In this document: piece after piece, positions 25,529 through 34,032 of the stretch
Position numbering within the stretch: the stretch's first letter is position 1
Layout of the letters: every line of letters starts with the position of its first letter
Source of the DNA: Actinoallomurus sp050942425
GTDB taxonomy: Bacteria; Actinomycetota; Actinomycetes; Streptosporangiales; Streptosporangiaceae
Assembly (NCBI RefSeq): GCF_050942425.1
Contig: NZ_CP192063.1
Span: 5,952,001-6,016,000 of the forward strand
DNA: 64,000 bases
Direction of reading: 5' to 3'
Position numbers and translations under genes: made by a program
Notes under the pieces: generated by a model
Told to the model about the DNA's origin: nothing
Seen by the model: the letters and a program-made list of their open reading frames with translations, nothing else
The model's database searches: none

Positions 25529-25613
25529 TCGGGTGCTCCTCAAAACCGTTCCATGAAAATCGAACTGTTGGAGGCTACCCCGGCCCCGCAAACTGTTCAA
25601 CTATTATCGAACC
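25529..25613. promoter_or_regulatory. Divergent promoter region of MFS/ArsR pair
   Basis: This 85-base gap is AT-richer than its surroundings and carries two copies of ATCGAAC (near 25557 and 25606) and an AACTGTT doublet, candidate ArsR half-sites. No single perfect palindrome stands out. Confidence 0.4.
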
Positions 25614-25955
25614 ATGAGTGGATCCTCGCGGGAGATGCCCCATCCCGACGCCGCGGACCTGGTCCTGACCGACGTCCTGTTCGCCCTCAGCGACCCGGCA
25701 CGGCTGGAGCTCGCCTGCCGCCTCACCGAGGGCCCCCTGGAGGTCGCGAACTGCCAGCCCGTGGGCGGCGAGATCCCCAAATCGACGCTGTCGCACCACC
25801 TGAAGACCCTGCGCGAGGCCGGAGTGGTCCGCAACGAGCCCTATGGCAGGCAGCGCCAGGTCAGCCTGCGCCGCGACGACCTGGAGGCGCGCTTCCCCGG
25901 ACTGCTGGCCGCCGTCCTGCGCCCGGCCCTCACCGAGGCGTCTGCGCCCCGGTGA
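25614..25955 (+). CDS. ArsR-family transcriptional regulator
   Basis: A 113-residue winged-helix protein (L-F-A-L-S-D-P-A-R-L-E-L-A-C-R-L, then P-K-S-T-L-S-H-H-L-K-T-L-R-E-A-G-V-V, R-Q-R-Q-V-S-L-R). S-H-H-L-K-T-L-R-E-A-G is the ArsR recognition helix. Cys are few, so it may sense organic ligands rather than metals. The very short leader suggests a leaderless start. Divergent from an MFS exporter that it probably represses. Confidence 0.9.
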   Translation: MSGSSREMPHPDAADLVLTDVLFALSDPARLELACRLTEGPLEVANCQPVGGEIPKSTLSHHLKTLREAGVVRNEPYGRQRQVSLRRDDLEARFPGLLAAVLRPALTEASAPR

Positions 25956-25962
25956 GCAGGGC

Positions 25963-26628
25963 TCAGCCCTCGCCGGCGAGCAGGTCGAAGGCGTGCCGGC
26001 GGTGCTCGGCGAACAGCCGCAGCGCCGTCTCGGCGTCCCGCGCCCGCAGTGCCGCGGCCAGCCGGCCGTGCTCCTCGGGGATGTGCCCGAGGTAATCCGG
26101 CTCGCTCAGGCCGATCCGCGTCAGCAGGAACAGGTGCACCTGAGAGCGGATCGCCTCCCACGCCGCCCGCAGGCGCCGGTGCCCGGCCGCGGCGTACACG
26201 GCGTCGTGGAACTCCATGTCCAGCCGCACCATCGTGTGCGCGTCATCGGCCCGCGCCATCCGCTCGGCGACCTCCGCCACGGCGGCCAGGTCCTCGTCGC
26301 CGGCACGCTCGACCGCGCATCGCACGGCCAGGTCCTCCAGGACGGCGCGCAGACTGTGCAGTTCGGCGGCGTCGCGGGCCGACAGGGACATCACCGTGGC
26401 GCCGCGATGCCACTCGTTGTGCACCAGGCCCTCGCGCTCCAGGCGCAGCAGCGCCTCGCGCACCGGCCCGCGGCTGACCCGCAGCGCCGCGGCCACCTCC
26501 ACCTCCCGCAGCCGCGCGCCCGGAGGGTAGACCCCGCTGAAGATCGCCTCCTGCAGGCGGTCGGCGACCTCGTCGGCCAGGCCGCGCCGCCGCGCGGGGC
26601 GCAGCGCACCGGCCTCATCGGGACTCAT
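25963..26628 (-). CDS. GntR/FadR-family transcriptional regulator
   Basis: A 221-residue regulator with an N-terminal GntR winged helix (E-V-A-A-A-L-R-V-S-R-G-P-V-R-E-A-L-L-R-L-E) and an all-helical FCD ligand domain (D-M-E-F-H-D-A-V-Y, then H-R-R-L and H-G-R-L, the usual metal-binding residues). Such proteins sense organic acids. It is divergent from the VOC gene at 26697, with a perfect palindrome between them, so mutual control is likely. Confidence 0.9.
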   Translation of the reverse strand: MSPDEAGALRPARRRGLADEVADRLQEAIFSGVYPPGARLREVEVAAALRVSRGPVREALLRLEREGLVHNEWHRGATVMSLSARDAAELHSLRAVLEDLAVRCAVERAGDEDLAAVAEVAERMARADDAHTMVRLDMEFHDAVYAAAGHRRLRAAWEAIRSQVHLFLLTRIGLSEPDYLGHIPEEHGRLAAALRARDAETALRLFAEHRRHAFDLLAGEG

Positions 26629-26632
26629 GCGC

Positions 26633-26646
26633 GAATGTTAACATTC
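26633..26646. promoter_or_regulatory. GntR operator candidate
   Basis: GAATGTTAACATTC is a perfect 14-base palindrome five bases outside the GntR start codon, in the 68-base divergent interval to the VOC gene. Confidence 0.55.
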
Positions 26647-26696
26647 CGACAATGCCGGATTCGCCCGGTTCGCCCGCCCGGAAGGACGCACCGCCC

Positions 26697-27128
26697 ATGA
26701 GCACCCTGGACTCCCCGATCCCGCGCTTCCACCTGGCCGTGCCCGTCGACGACCTCGCCGCCGCCCGCACCTTCTACGGCGAGCTCATCGGCTGCGCGCA
26801 GGGCCGCAGCGCCGACAGCTGGATCGACTGGAACCTGCACGGCCACCAGTTCGTCACCCACCTGGTGCCCGGCCGCCGCGAGCGGGCGCACAACCCGGTC
26901 GACGGGCACGACGTCCCGGTGCCCCACTTCGGCCTCATCCTGACCGTTCCGGAGTTCCACCGGCTGGCCGAACGGTTCCGGGCGGCGGGCACCGCGTTCG
27001 TCATCGAGCCCTACGTGCGCTTCGAAGGGCAGCCGGGGGAGCAGTGGACGATGTTCCTGCTCGACCCGGCGGGCAACGCCCTGGAGTTCAAGGCGTTCGC
27101 CGACGACGCGCAGGTCTTCGCCGTCTGA
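26697..27128 (+). CDS. VOC-family protein (glyoxalase/dioxygenase-like)
   Basis: A 143-residue single-unit VOC protein: F-H-L-A-V-P-V-D-D-L-A-A-A-R-T-F-Y, P-H-F-G-L-I-L, and the closing F-L-L-D-P-A-G-N-A-L-E-F-K. The conserved H (N-terminus), H (P-H-F-G) and E (L-E-F) can bind a metal, unlike many degenerate VOC proteins. The ATG at 26697 has GGAAGGA upstream; ATG 26652 is an alternative start. Probably regulated by the divergent GntR protein. Confidence 0.85.
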   Translation: MSTLDSPIPRFHLAVPVDDLAAARTFYGELIGCAQGRSADSWIDWNLHGHQFVTHLVPGRRERAHNPVDGHDVPVPHFGLILTVPEFHRLAERFRAAGTAFVIEPYVRFEGQPGEQWTMFLLDPAGNALEFKAFADDAQVFAV

Positions 27129-27166
27129 CGCCACCGGCGGCGTCCGTCCGGACCGCCGGGCACCGC

Positions 27167-27196
27167 GGATGACGGTCTACCGCGTTGACGTCATCC
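27167..27196. promoter_or_regulatory. Inverted repeat GGATGACG/CGTCATCC
   Basis: GGATGACG (27167-27174) and CGTCATCC (27189-27196) form an 8-base inverted repeat with a 14-base spacer; a third copy GATGACGG follows at 27214-27221. The group lies 60-120 bases before the NmrA-like gene and is a possible operator. Confidence 0.35.
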
Positions 27197-27284
27197 GTCC
27201 GGGGACACCGGCCCGATGACGGTTTCCGGCGATGCCACCCCGCCGGCTGTCGCGGCGCCGGGGCCTCGCGGTGAGATCGGGGAC

Positions 27285-28118
27285 ATGACAGACACCAAGG
27301 TCCTCGTCTTCGCCGCCACGGGGAACGTCGGCCGCCACATCGTCACCCTGCTTCGGGAGGCCGGCCACGCCGTACGGGCGGTCACCCGCGACCCGCACGC
27401 CGCCGGCCTCCCGGCAGGCGTCGAGGTCGCGCCCGGCGACCTGGCCGACCCCGCCACCCTCGACGCGTGCCTCGCCGGAATCGACGCGGTCTTCCTGCTG
27501 TGGCCGCTGCACAGCGGCGAGCGACTGCCCGCGGTGCTGGACCTGATCGCCACGCGGGCCCGCCGCGTGGTCTTCCTGGGCACGGGCGGCGTCCCCGACC
27601 TGCCGTTCGAGGAGCAGGACAAGCTCGTCCACGGCTGCGGCATCGAGTCCACCGTGCTGCGGCCGAGCACCTTCGCCGTCAACACGCTGTGGTGGGCCGA
27701 CCAGATCCGGGCCGGCGACGTCGTCCGCGGCGCGTACGGCACGCTCCCCATGTCCTTGATCCACGAGGCCGACATGGCCGCCGTCGCCGTCCGGGCCCTG
27801 ACCAGGCCCGGGCACGACGGCGTGACCTACACCCTCACCGGCCCCGAGGTGCTCACCCAGGCCGAGCAGGTCCGGGTCATCGGCGAGGTCCTGGGGCGTC
27901 CGCTGCGCTGGGAGGAATTGACCCGCGAGCAGGCCCGGCAGCGCCTGCTGGCCGATGAGACGTTCCCCGACTCCTTCGCCGACGTACTGCTCGACGGCTA
28001 CGGCGCAATGCTCGCCGGCCCGCCGCCCCTCCTGACCTCCACGGTCGAGGACGTCACCGGCGTCCCGCCGCGGTCATTGCGCCAGTGGGTCGCCGACCAC
28101 CTCGACGACTTCCGCTGA
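27285..28118 (+). CDS. NmrA-like NAD(P)-binding oxidoreductase
   Basis: A 277-residue atypical short-chain dehydrogenase with the Rossmann motif A-A-T-G-N-V-G-R-H near residue 10, D-P-A-T-L-D-A-C-L-A-G-I-D-A-V-F-L-L and a helical C-terminus (L-R-Q-W-V-A-D-H). The catalytic Tyr-x-x-x-Lys is absent, as usual in the NmrA group, whose members sense redox or modify small molecules. The ATG at 27285 is preferred to the earlier one at 27216, which falls in the repeat region. Confidence 0.82.
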   Translation: MTDTKVLVFAATGNVGRHIVTLLREAGHAVRAVTRDPHAAGLPAGVEVAPGDLADPATLDACLAGIDAVFLLWPLHSGERLPAVLDLIATRARRVVFLGTGGVPDLPFEEQDKLVHGCGIESTVLRPSTFAVNTLWWADQIRAGDVVRGAYGTLPMSLIHEADMAAVAVRALTRPGHDGVTYTLTGPEVLTQAEQVRVIGEVLGRPLRWEELTREQARQRLLADETFPDSFADVLLDGYGAMLAGPPPLLTSTVEDVTGVPPRSLRQWVADHLDDFR

Positions 28119-28139
28119 CACGCTCCCCGCCGGCCGGGC

Positions 28140-28391
28140 TCAGGCGTGCCGCGCGGCGTGGAACCGGCGGTGCAGCTCCCGTACCCGCTCCGCGAGCTCG
28201 GGGACCTGGCCCTCGACGACGACGCCGGGCACCACCGCGTTGATCGGCAGAGTCCGTACGGGAGGCGGCGGCACGCCCAGCCACGCGGCGAGCTGTTCGG
28301 AGGAACTGGCGTACACGATGTGGCCCAGCCCCACCCAGCCGTGCGCCGCGGCGCACATCGGGCAGTGCTCGCCGGAGGTGTACACCCGTCC
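28140..28391 (-). pseudogene. 3' remnant of a nucleoside deaminase
   Basis: This stretch encodes only the C-terminal half of a cytidine/guanine-deaminase-like protein: V-Y-T-S-G-E-H-C-P-M-C-A-A-A-H contains the P/H-C-x-x-C zinc motif, followed by G-H-I-V-Y-A-S-S-S-E-Q-L. The N-terminal half with the catalytic H-A-E is missing; upstream sequence in the same frame does not resemble the family. The gene seems to have been cut by the DNA carrying the Rrf2 regulator. A small functional peptide cannot be excluded. Confidence 0.6.
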
Positions 28392-28470
28392 CGCCGTGGG
28401 TGAAGAAGGCCGGGTGCACGCGCCAGGCGGGCTGACGAGACCGGTCCCGCAGGATTTGGCGCATTCGGTT

Positions 28471-28487
28471 GTAACAATTATGGTTAC
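28471..28487. promoter_or_regulatory. Rrf2 operator, site 1
   Basis: GTAAC-N7-GTTAC, a perfect inverted repeat about 30 bases before the Rrf2 gene start. The same GTAAC-N7-GTTAC occurs at 29002-29018 before the next gene, so both are probably bound by the Rrf2 protein. Confidence 0.65.
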
Positions 28488-28515
28488 GACCAGGATCGAG
28501 GGAGGTGGAGTCGGC

Positions 28516-28947
28516 GTGAGCGCCAACAGCAGACTGACCATCGCGGCACACGCCCTGACGTGGATCGGGCTGTATCAGCGGCGTGGCCACGAGGTCGCCA
28601 CCTCCGAGCAGATCGCGACGAGCGTCAACACCAACCCGGTGGTGATCCGCCGCCTGCTGGCCAAGCTGAGCAAGGCCGGCCTGGCCGATTCACGGCGGGG
28701 GGCGGGGGCGGGCTGGATGCTCGCGCGGGGCCTGGCGGCGATCACTCTGCTCGACGTCTACCAGGCGATCGAGCCGGGACCGGTCTTCGCCCTGCATCCC
28801 GCGACACCGGACCCCGAGTGCGTCGTGGGCCACGGCATCGGGCCGGCAATGACCGCCGTGTACGACGATGTGGAGGCCGCCCTGCGCAGGGAGCTGGCCA
28901 AGACCACGCTGGAGGACGTGCTGCGGGACGTCTTGAAAGCCGCCTGA
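28516..28947 (+). CDS. Rrf2-family transcriptional regulator
   Basis: A 143-residue Rrf2 protein: N-S-R-L-T-I-A-A-H-A-L-T-W-I, then T-S-E-Q-I-A-T-S-V-N-T-N-P-V-V-I-R-R-L-L-A-K-L as the winged HTH and a G-W-M-L-A wing. It has a single Cys (D-P-E-C-V-V), so it cannot hold the three-Cys Fe-S cluster of IscR/NsrR and resembles the YwnA-type redox or ligand sensors. GTG 28516 follows GGAGGTGG. It likely autoregulates and represses the gene at 29040 through matching operators. Confidence 0.9.
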   Translation: MSANSRLTIAAHALTWIGLYQRRGHEVATSEQIATSVNTNPVVIRRLLAKLSKAGLADSRRGAGAGWMLARGLAAITLLDVYQAIEPGPVFALHPATPDPECVVGHGIGPAMTAVYDDVEAALRRELAKTTLEDVLRDVLKAA

Positions 28948-28999
28948 CCTCGGACCGTCGACTTCCCCTGATCGAGGGGATCGCATCCCGCACTCATCG

Positions 29000-29020
29000 A
29001 TGTAACCAAAATAGTTACAT
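29000..29020. promoter_or_regulatory. Rrf2 operator, site 2
   Basis: ATGTAAC-N7-GTTACAT is a perfect 7-base inverted repeat with the same core and spacing as site 1. It lies just upstream of the SnoaL-like gene, over its expected promoter. Confidence 0.68.
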
Positions 29021-29039
29021 CAAGAAATTGGAGCGTCTC

Positions 29040-29483
29040 ATGGGACAGCTGGACAGGACAAGGACGATGGCAACAGACACTCAGACCTCGCGGACCGTGG
29101 CCGAGAAGTTCGTGGAGCGCCTCGGCAGGCAGGACCCCGACGGCATCCAGGAACTGTTCGCCGAGGAGATCGACTGGCACGTCCCCGGCAGTGACGCGCT
29201 GCCCTGGACCGGGCGCCGTACCCGCCGGGAGGAGGTCGCGCCGTACTTCACCAAGATGTGGCCGCACTTCGCGCACGGCAGGAGCAAGGTCGTGCTGGAG
29301 CGCTTCATCGTCGACGGTGGTGACGTGGTGCTGCTGGCGGTCTTCACGCACACCGTCGCGGCCGGTGGGAAGGAGTTCACCACACCGGCGGCCATGCACC
29401 TGATGGTCGAGGACAACCGGATCGTCCGCATGCACCTGTACGAGGACACGCTGACCGTCGCGGAGGCGTTCAACGCCGGCTGA
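29040..29483 (+). CDS. SnoaL/NTF2-like protein
   Basis: A 147-residue NTF2-fold protein: A-E-K-F-V-E-R-L-G-R-Q-D-P-D-G-I-Q-E-L-F-A-E-E-I-D-W, then H-L-Y-E-D-T-L-T-V-A-E-A-F. Such cone-shaped proteins are isomerases, cyclases or ligand carriers. The ATG at 29040 has GGAG seven bases upstream; ATG 29067 with AAGGA is the other choice. It lies under an operator for the adjacent Rrf2 protein. Confidence 0.85.
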   Translation: MGQLDRTRTMATDTQTSRTVAEKFVERLGRQDPDGIQELFAEEIDWHVPGSDALPWTGRRTRREEVAPYFTKMWPHFAHGRSKVVLERFIVDGGDVVLLAVFTHTVAAGGKEFTTPAAMHLMVEDNRIVRMHLYEDTLTVAEAFNAG

Positions 29484-29578
29484 GTGGAGAGTGCCCAGGG
29501 GCCGGGGCGGCGATGGGTGACGAACACCCGCCCGCGGGTGCGGCCCGTGAGCCGGAGGCGGCCCTTACGCTGGACGAC

Positions 29579-30013
29579 ATGCCGCAAACCCCATCGGACC
29601 TGACGATCGGGCAGGTCGCCGAGCGGACGGGCCTGAGTGTGCACGCGCTGCGCTTCTACGAGCGCGAGGGCATCTTCGTCTCACCGGTCCGGCGCGGGAC
29701 GGGCGGACGCCGGGTCTACAGCGAGGACGACGTGGACTGGCTGACCGTCTGCATCATCCTGCGCGCCTCCGGGATGCCGCTGCCGGCGATCCGCCGCTAC
29801 ACCGAACTGGTCCGCGAAGGGGCCGGCAACGAGGAGGAACGTCTCGCGCTGATGCGCCGGCATCAGGAGCGGGTGACCGCCCAGATCGCCGACCTCACCC
29901 GCTGCCTCGACCTGATCAACCACAAGGTCGGGGTGTACGAGGACGTCCTCGCCGAGCGGACCGGCCCGTGCCATCGAGCGCCCGCGGCCGACCCGGCCGC
30001 GACGACGGCATGA
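29579..30013 (+). CDS. MerR-family transcriptional regulator
   Basis: A 144-residue MerR protein with I-G-Q-V-A-E-R-T-G-L-S-V-H-A-L-R-F-Y-E-R-E-G, the hallmark HTH, followed by R-R-V-Y-S-E-D-D-V and a coiled dimer helix (R-R-H-Q-E-R-V-T-A-Q-I-A-D-L). No metal Cys pair is visible apart from a single C-terminal Cys. It resembles MerR regulators that control aldo/keto reductases; the converging gene at 30099 is one. ATG 29579 is probably leaderless, with TACGCT before it. Confidence 0.88.
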   Translation: MPQTPSDLTIGQVAERTGLSVHALRFYEREGIFVSPVRRGTGGRRVYSEDDVDWLTVCIILRASGMPLPAIRRYTELVREGAGNEEERLALMRRHQERVTAQIADLTRCLDLINHKVGVYEDVLAERTGPCHRAPAADPAATTA

Positions 30014-30098
30014 CCGCCGGCACGGGCGCTGCGGTACGGCACCTTCGACGGGCCGGGCGCTGAACGCCGGGTGTACGACGATCAGAGCCCAGGCGTGA

Positions 30099-31091
30099 TC
30101 ACCAGGCGTACGCCTCGGGTGCGGGCTTGGCGCCGTTGGGCGCGGGCGGCGGGAACAGCTCGTCCAGCGTGGCGAGCATGTCGCCGTCGAGTGTGATCTG
30201 CAGTGCGCGCAGCGAGCCGTCGAGCTGCTCGGCCGTCCGCGGGCCGATGATCGGTCCGGTCACGCCGTCCTGCGCGAGCAGCCACGCCAGTCCGACGTGG
30301 GCCGGGTCCTCTCCGATCTCGGCGCACAGCTTCTCGTACGCCTCGACGGAATCCCGCTGCTCGGCCAACGCGGCGGCCCAGAGTCCCGACCCGCTGCGGG
30401 CGGCGGTCCCGTCGCGCTGCTTGCGCAGGACGCCGCTGAGCACCCCGCCGTGCAGCGGCGAGTACGGGATCACGCCTAGCCCGTAGTGCCGCGCGGCGGG
30501 CAGTACCTCGAGCTCGGCCCAGCGGCTCATCAGGTTGTAGATGGACTGCTCGGCGACGAGTCCGAGGAAGTGCCGGGACCGTGCGGCCTCCTGCGCCTGG
30601 GCGATGTGCCAGCCGGCGAAGTTGGAGGAGCCGAAATAGAGCACTTTGCCCTGCTGGCGAAGGACGCTGAACGCCTCCCAGATCTCGTCCCATGGCGTGT
30701 TCCGGTCGATGTGGTGCATCTGGTACAGGTCAATGTGGTCGGTCTGCAGGCGCTCGAGAGACGCCTCGCACGCGCGCCGGATGTTCAGGGCGGACAACCC
30801 GCCGTCGTTGGGCCGGTCGCCCATCGGAATGTAGACCTTGGTGGCCAGCACGGTCTTGTCGCGCCGGCCACCGCCCTGGGCGAACCACCGGCCGATGATC
30901 TGCTCGGTGGCGCCGTCGCCCTGCTGCACGCCGTACGAGTTGGCCGTGTCGAAGAAGTTGATGCCGTGCTCGTGCGCACGGTCCATGATCGCGTGACTGT
31001 CCTCTTCGGACGTGCGCGACCCGAAGTTCATGGTGCCCAGGACGAGTCGGGACACCGAAAGGCCACTGCGGCCGAGGCGGGTGTGCTCCAC
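30099..31091 (-). CDS. Aldo/keto reductase
   Basis: A 330-residue NADPH-dependent TIM-barrel reductase. The catalytic tetrad is visible: Asp and Tyr in F-F-D-T-A-N-S-Y-G, Lys in L-A-T-K-V, His in Y-Q-M-H-H-I-D. It acts on aldehydes or ketones in the cytosol. The GTG at 31091 has GAAAGG upstream. It diverges from the TetR gene at 31212, which is its likely repressor; the larger open frame to 31958 is antisense to that gene. Confidence 0.92.
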   Translation of the reverse strand: MEHTRLGRSGLSVSRLVLGTMNFGSRTSEEDSHAIMDRAHEHGINFFDTANSYGVQQGDGATEQIIGRWFAQGGGRRDKTVLATKVYIPMGDRPNDGGLSALNIRRACEASLERLQTDHIDLYQMHHIDRNTPWDEIWEAFSVLRQQGKVLYFGSSNFAGWHIAQAQEAARSRHFLGLVAEQSIYNLMSRWAELEVLPAARHYGLGVIPYSPLHGGVLSGVLRKQRDGTAARSGSGLWAAALAEQRDSVEAYEKLCAEIGEDPAHVGLAWLLAQDGVTGPIIGPRTAEQLDGSLRALQITLDGDMLATLDELFPPPAPNGAKPAPEAYAW

Positions 31092-31151
31092 GTGTTCCAA
31101 CCTTTCAGGAGGTGTCACTAGTCGCATCAACAAGGACGCGATGAAGCTACA

Positions 31152-31175
31152 ACTTGCAACATGAATGATGCAAGT
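31152..31175. promoter_or_regulatory. TetR operator candidate
   Basis: ACTTGCA (31152-31158) and TGCAAGT (31169-31175) form a perfect 7-base inverted repeat with a 10-base spacer, in the 120-base divergent interval between the aldo/keto reductase and the TetR gene. Confidence 0.6.
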
Positions 31176-31211
31176 CCGAAGCGAACCGTGACGCTCCCGT
31201 ATGCTTTCCCC

Positions 31212-31814
31212 ATGAAGACACAGCGGCAGTCGACACCCGCCGGCACCCGTCCGCTTCGTGCGGACGCCGAGCGGACGATGACGGCGATCCTGGAGGCGGC
31301 CGAACGCACCCTCAGCCGCGATCCCGGGGCCACGATGGAACAGATCGCCGAAGCCGCCGGCGTCGCCCGCACCACCGTGCACCGGCGCTTCGCCACCCGC
31401 GAAGCACTCATCGACACCCTGGCGGTGTGGGCCACCCAGCGATTCGCCGCGGCGGTGGACGCCGCCCACCCGGACACCGCTCCGCCGCTGGTCGCCCTCT
31501 ACCAGACGACCGCGAACGTCCTCGGCGTCAAGACCAGCTGGGGGTTCGCGATGAGCCGGGCCTCCTCGGCCAACCCGGAGGTGGCGCGCGTGCACGGCGA
31601 TGTACGGGACACGTGCGAGCGGCTGTTCCGCCGGGCCCGGGAGGCGGGCGTCCTGCGCGCCGACGTCGACATCCCCTGGACCCGCCGCGTCTACTACGCC
31701 CTCATCCACGAGGCCGCACAGGTCGGCGACGAGAAGGACACCGACACCCTCGCGACGCTCGTCGTGGACACCCTGCTCCGCGGCGCGGGCACCCCGCACC
31801 CCGACCGCCTGTGA
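31212..31814 (+). CDS. TetR-family transcriptional regulator
   Basis: A 200-residue TetR protein with the N-terminal HTH M-E-Q-I-A-E-A-A-G-V-A-R-T-T-V-H-R-R-F-A-T-R and a helical ligand domain. I chose ATG 31212 because TATGCT sits six bases upstream and no ribosome site exists (leaderless); ATG 31161 falls inside the operator. It probably represses itself and the divergent aldo/keto reductase, a pair typical of carbonyl stress or xenobiotic response. Confidence 0.88.
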   Translation: MKTQRQSTPAGTRPLRADAERTMTAILEAAERTLSRDPGATMEQIAEAAGVARTTVHRRFATREALIDTLAVWATQRFAAAVDAAHPDTAPPLVALYQTTANVLGVKTSWGFAMSRASSANPEVARVHGDVRDTCERLFRRAREAGVLRADVDIPWTRRVYYALIHEAAQVGDEKDTDTLATLVVDTLLRGAGTPHPDRL

Positions 31815-32703
31815 CACCGTTCCGTCGATAGCCGACCAGGGCGACGCACCGCTGCCCGCGGTGTCTCGTGACGGTGACATCTGTGTCACCGGCGGCGCCG
31901 CGAGCGGGGCGACACGAGCGCGCTGCTCAGCCTGCCTCCGGAGGCCACCTGCGGGCACGCCCCGTGACCGGCCCAGGCCAAGACGCGTTGTTCGGAGGCG
32001 ATTCGGGACGGTGCTTGAATGGTCGGCACCGGCGGATCGACGGCTACGAGAATTAATCGTAGCGAGCGTCCGCGGTCAGCGACTCGAGAGCAATATTGAT
32101 GACAGAAAATTGCCCGTTGAAGCCATTAGGTGGCCACGCCGAGAATTACTTCATCACGTCGTGATCGGCGATCCTCGATCGCAGCCTGTCGGCGAGCGCC
32201 GGATACCTGCGCATCGACAGAGGAGCTCCATCGCACCTTGCAAGGTTGCGATGACGCTCGGCTCGCGCCCGACATTAGTATCCCGCCGCGCCGTCTCAGG
32301 GCGTCTCCCTCAGTCCCTCTGTGTCTCCGGCCGTCCCAATGTCGTGTCATTCTGGCCCGTGTCGGCCCACAGCCGGTTTTTTGCTTGCCCTTGGTGGGTA
32401 GTTCTTATGACTATCAGCCAGGTGGCTATTTGCGGGACGGCAGGACTGCACGTTTCACGGCGCATGTCTAATTAGATGAGAATTAGATCACTAGTATGCC
32501 GGAAGGGAGGTGGCATCGTGAAGACGATGTGGGGAGCGGCTTTCGTGCTGCTCCACGTCGTGGCTGATCGATGGCGTCCTCCCAGGTCGCGGCCTCGCCC
32601 GGGCTCCCGCGGCCGCGAGGCGCGGCCGGCGTCGCGGCACGTGGGAATGCTCTGCCGCCTGCTCATCCGGACCGTCGACCGGCGATTCCCTCGGAGGGGC
32701 ACG
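31815..32703. other. 889-base region without a recognisable gene
   Basis: Open frames here are short and have no family resemblance. Between about 32040 and 32520 the base composition falls well below the surroundings. A ribosome site GGAGGGG occurs at 32693-32699, belonging to the broken gene at 32704. I interpret the region as decayed accessory DNA. Confidence 0.5.
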
Positions 32704-33498
32704 ATGCAACCGGATCTCAACCGCAGCGTGCTCCTCGCCGTCGACATCGAGGGTTTCTCGGCACGGCGCGACCCTGTCGAGCAGGCGATACTGCAGGCGC
32801 CGCTGTACGCGGTACTCACCGAAGCCCTTGGTGCGGCCGGGTTGCGAGGCTCGTTGTGGGAGCCGGGCGCCCAGGACCGCCCATCGCAGTCGTGGACGTG
32901 GCTGCCGGCTCCGGAGGACTCCCCGAAGGCGCCGTCACCTGGCCAGGGTTCGGCGCGAGACGCTGATCCCCGGCCGCAGGCATCGACGAAGCTTCACCAG
33001 CCCGCCCTGTTCGTCGGGCTCGGTGGCACCGGCTGCGGGGCAGGGGCCGAGCTCGAGCGCAGGCTCCGCGAGCAGCTCTGCGGCCCGGACGACGGCCCCT
33101 TCCCGGCTCCCCAGGCGGACCTCTATCCGCAGGTCGCCGTGAACCTCCGGCCGGCAGCCGACGCCGCGAGCGTCTTCGACCCGCGATCACGGGATCGGCG
33201 GCGATACCGCTGTAACGAAGCGCGCGACCGCGCCGGATCCGCGAACGCTCGACGAGTTCGGGGACTCGATCCGGTGACAGCGAACTCGTGCCCGGCCCGC
33301 GCCGCGGTCGACGCCGGTGAGAGGCGACGCCGATCTCGACGGCAGCGGTACCGGCTCTCGACCGGACGGGTGGCATCACCGCAGGCAGACGCCGGTCCGA
33401 TCCATACGGCGGGCTTGTGGAGCCTGCTGCCGCCGCCCGGTGGGGGACCGCCAGGTGCTCGCCGACCCGTGACGATCGGTCCGGCTCGCGTCCCGTGA
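32704..33498 (+). pseudogene. Decayed fusion of cyclase-like and tubulin-like conflict-system genes
   Basis: The start retains a good GGAGGGG site and reads R-S-V-L-L-A-V-D-I-E-G-F-S, the N-terminus of a nucleotide-cyclase-like protein common in actinobacterial conflict-type loci. Its central part is altered (W-T-W-L-P-A-P-E-D-S-P-K-A stands where a D-R-G-D core would be expected). After about residue 95 it changes into L-H-Q-P-A-L-F-V-G-L-G-G-T-G-C-G-A-G-A-E-L-E-R-R-L-R, the nucleotide-binding start of actinobacterial tubulin-like (Tubulin_2) proteins, then loses similarity after about residue 150. An internal deletion joined two neighbouring genes; both are inactive. Confidence 0.6.
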
Positions 33499-34032
33499 AG
33501 TCCGCCTTGTGTGGAGATGGTGCGACGCGCCAGGCATCGGCGGGCCCGGAGTAATCTTCGGGGACCGGAACTCGCCGGCCGCACGATAGATCCGGTGAGG
33601 TTTCCCGAGCCACTCGTCTATTTGCCGTGGACAGGCGTCGGGATAAATGGCGGCCTCCTGTTGGCGCGGGAGGCCGCCGTTCTCATATTCGACGGCATCG
33701 GCAAGCCATCGCATTAATGGTTCTGCGTCGTATAGAAGTCAGAACGCTTTCTTCATTCCGCGAAGGATTATCGCGGCCGACGCAGACTGTCCCAAAACGG
33801 ATCAGGACATTCTGGAGCGTTCCACACCGGTCCAGCGCCAGAGAATGGATCCAATCTGCCAGGAGTCCGACCCGCGCGGGCGACTCAAGGCCTTTGCGCG
33901 AAGCCGGGTGGTTGATGCACTATTCGGCTAAGTCGGCAGGTGTGGCGCCAAACACACCTCCGGCCCGCGGGACCACCGGTTCCGCAAGTCCCGACAGCCT
34001 GTCCACGGCATAGACGAAAGGGAGGTAACCGG
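33499..34032. other. 534-base region without a recognisable gene
   Basis: Only short frames without family resemblance are present. Base composition is mixed. The GGAGG at 34021-34025 belongs to the membrane-protein gene at 34033. Confidence 0.5.
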
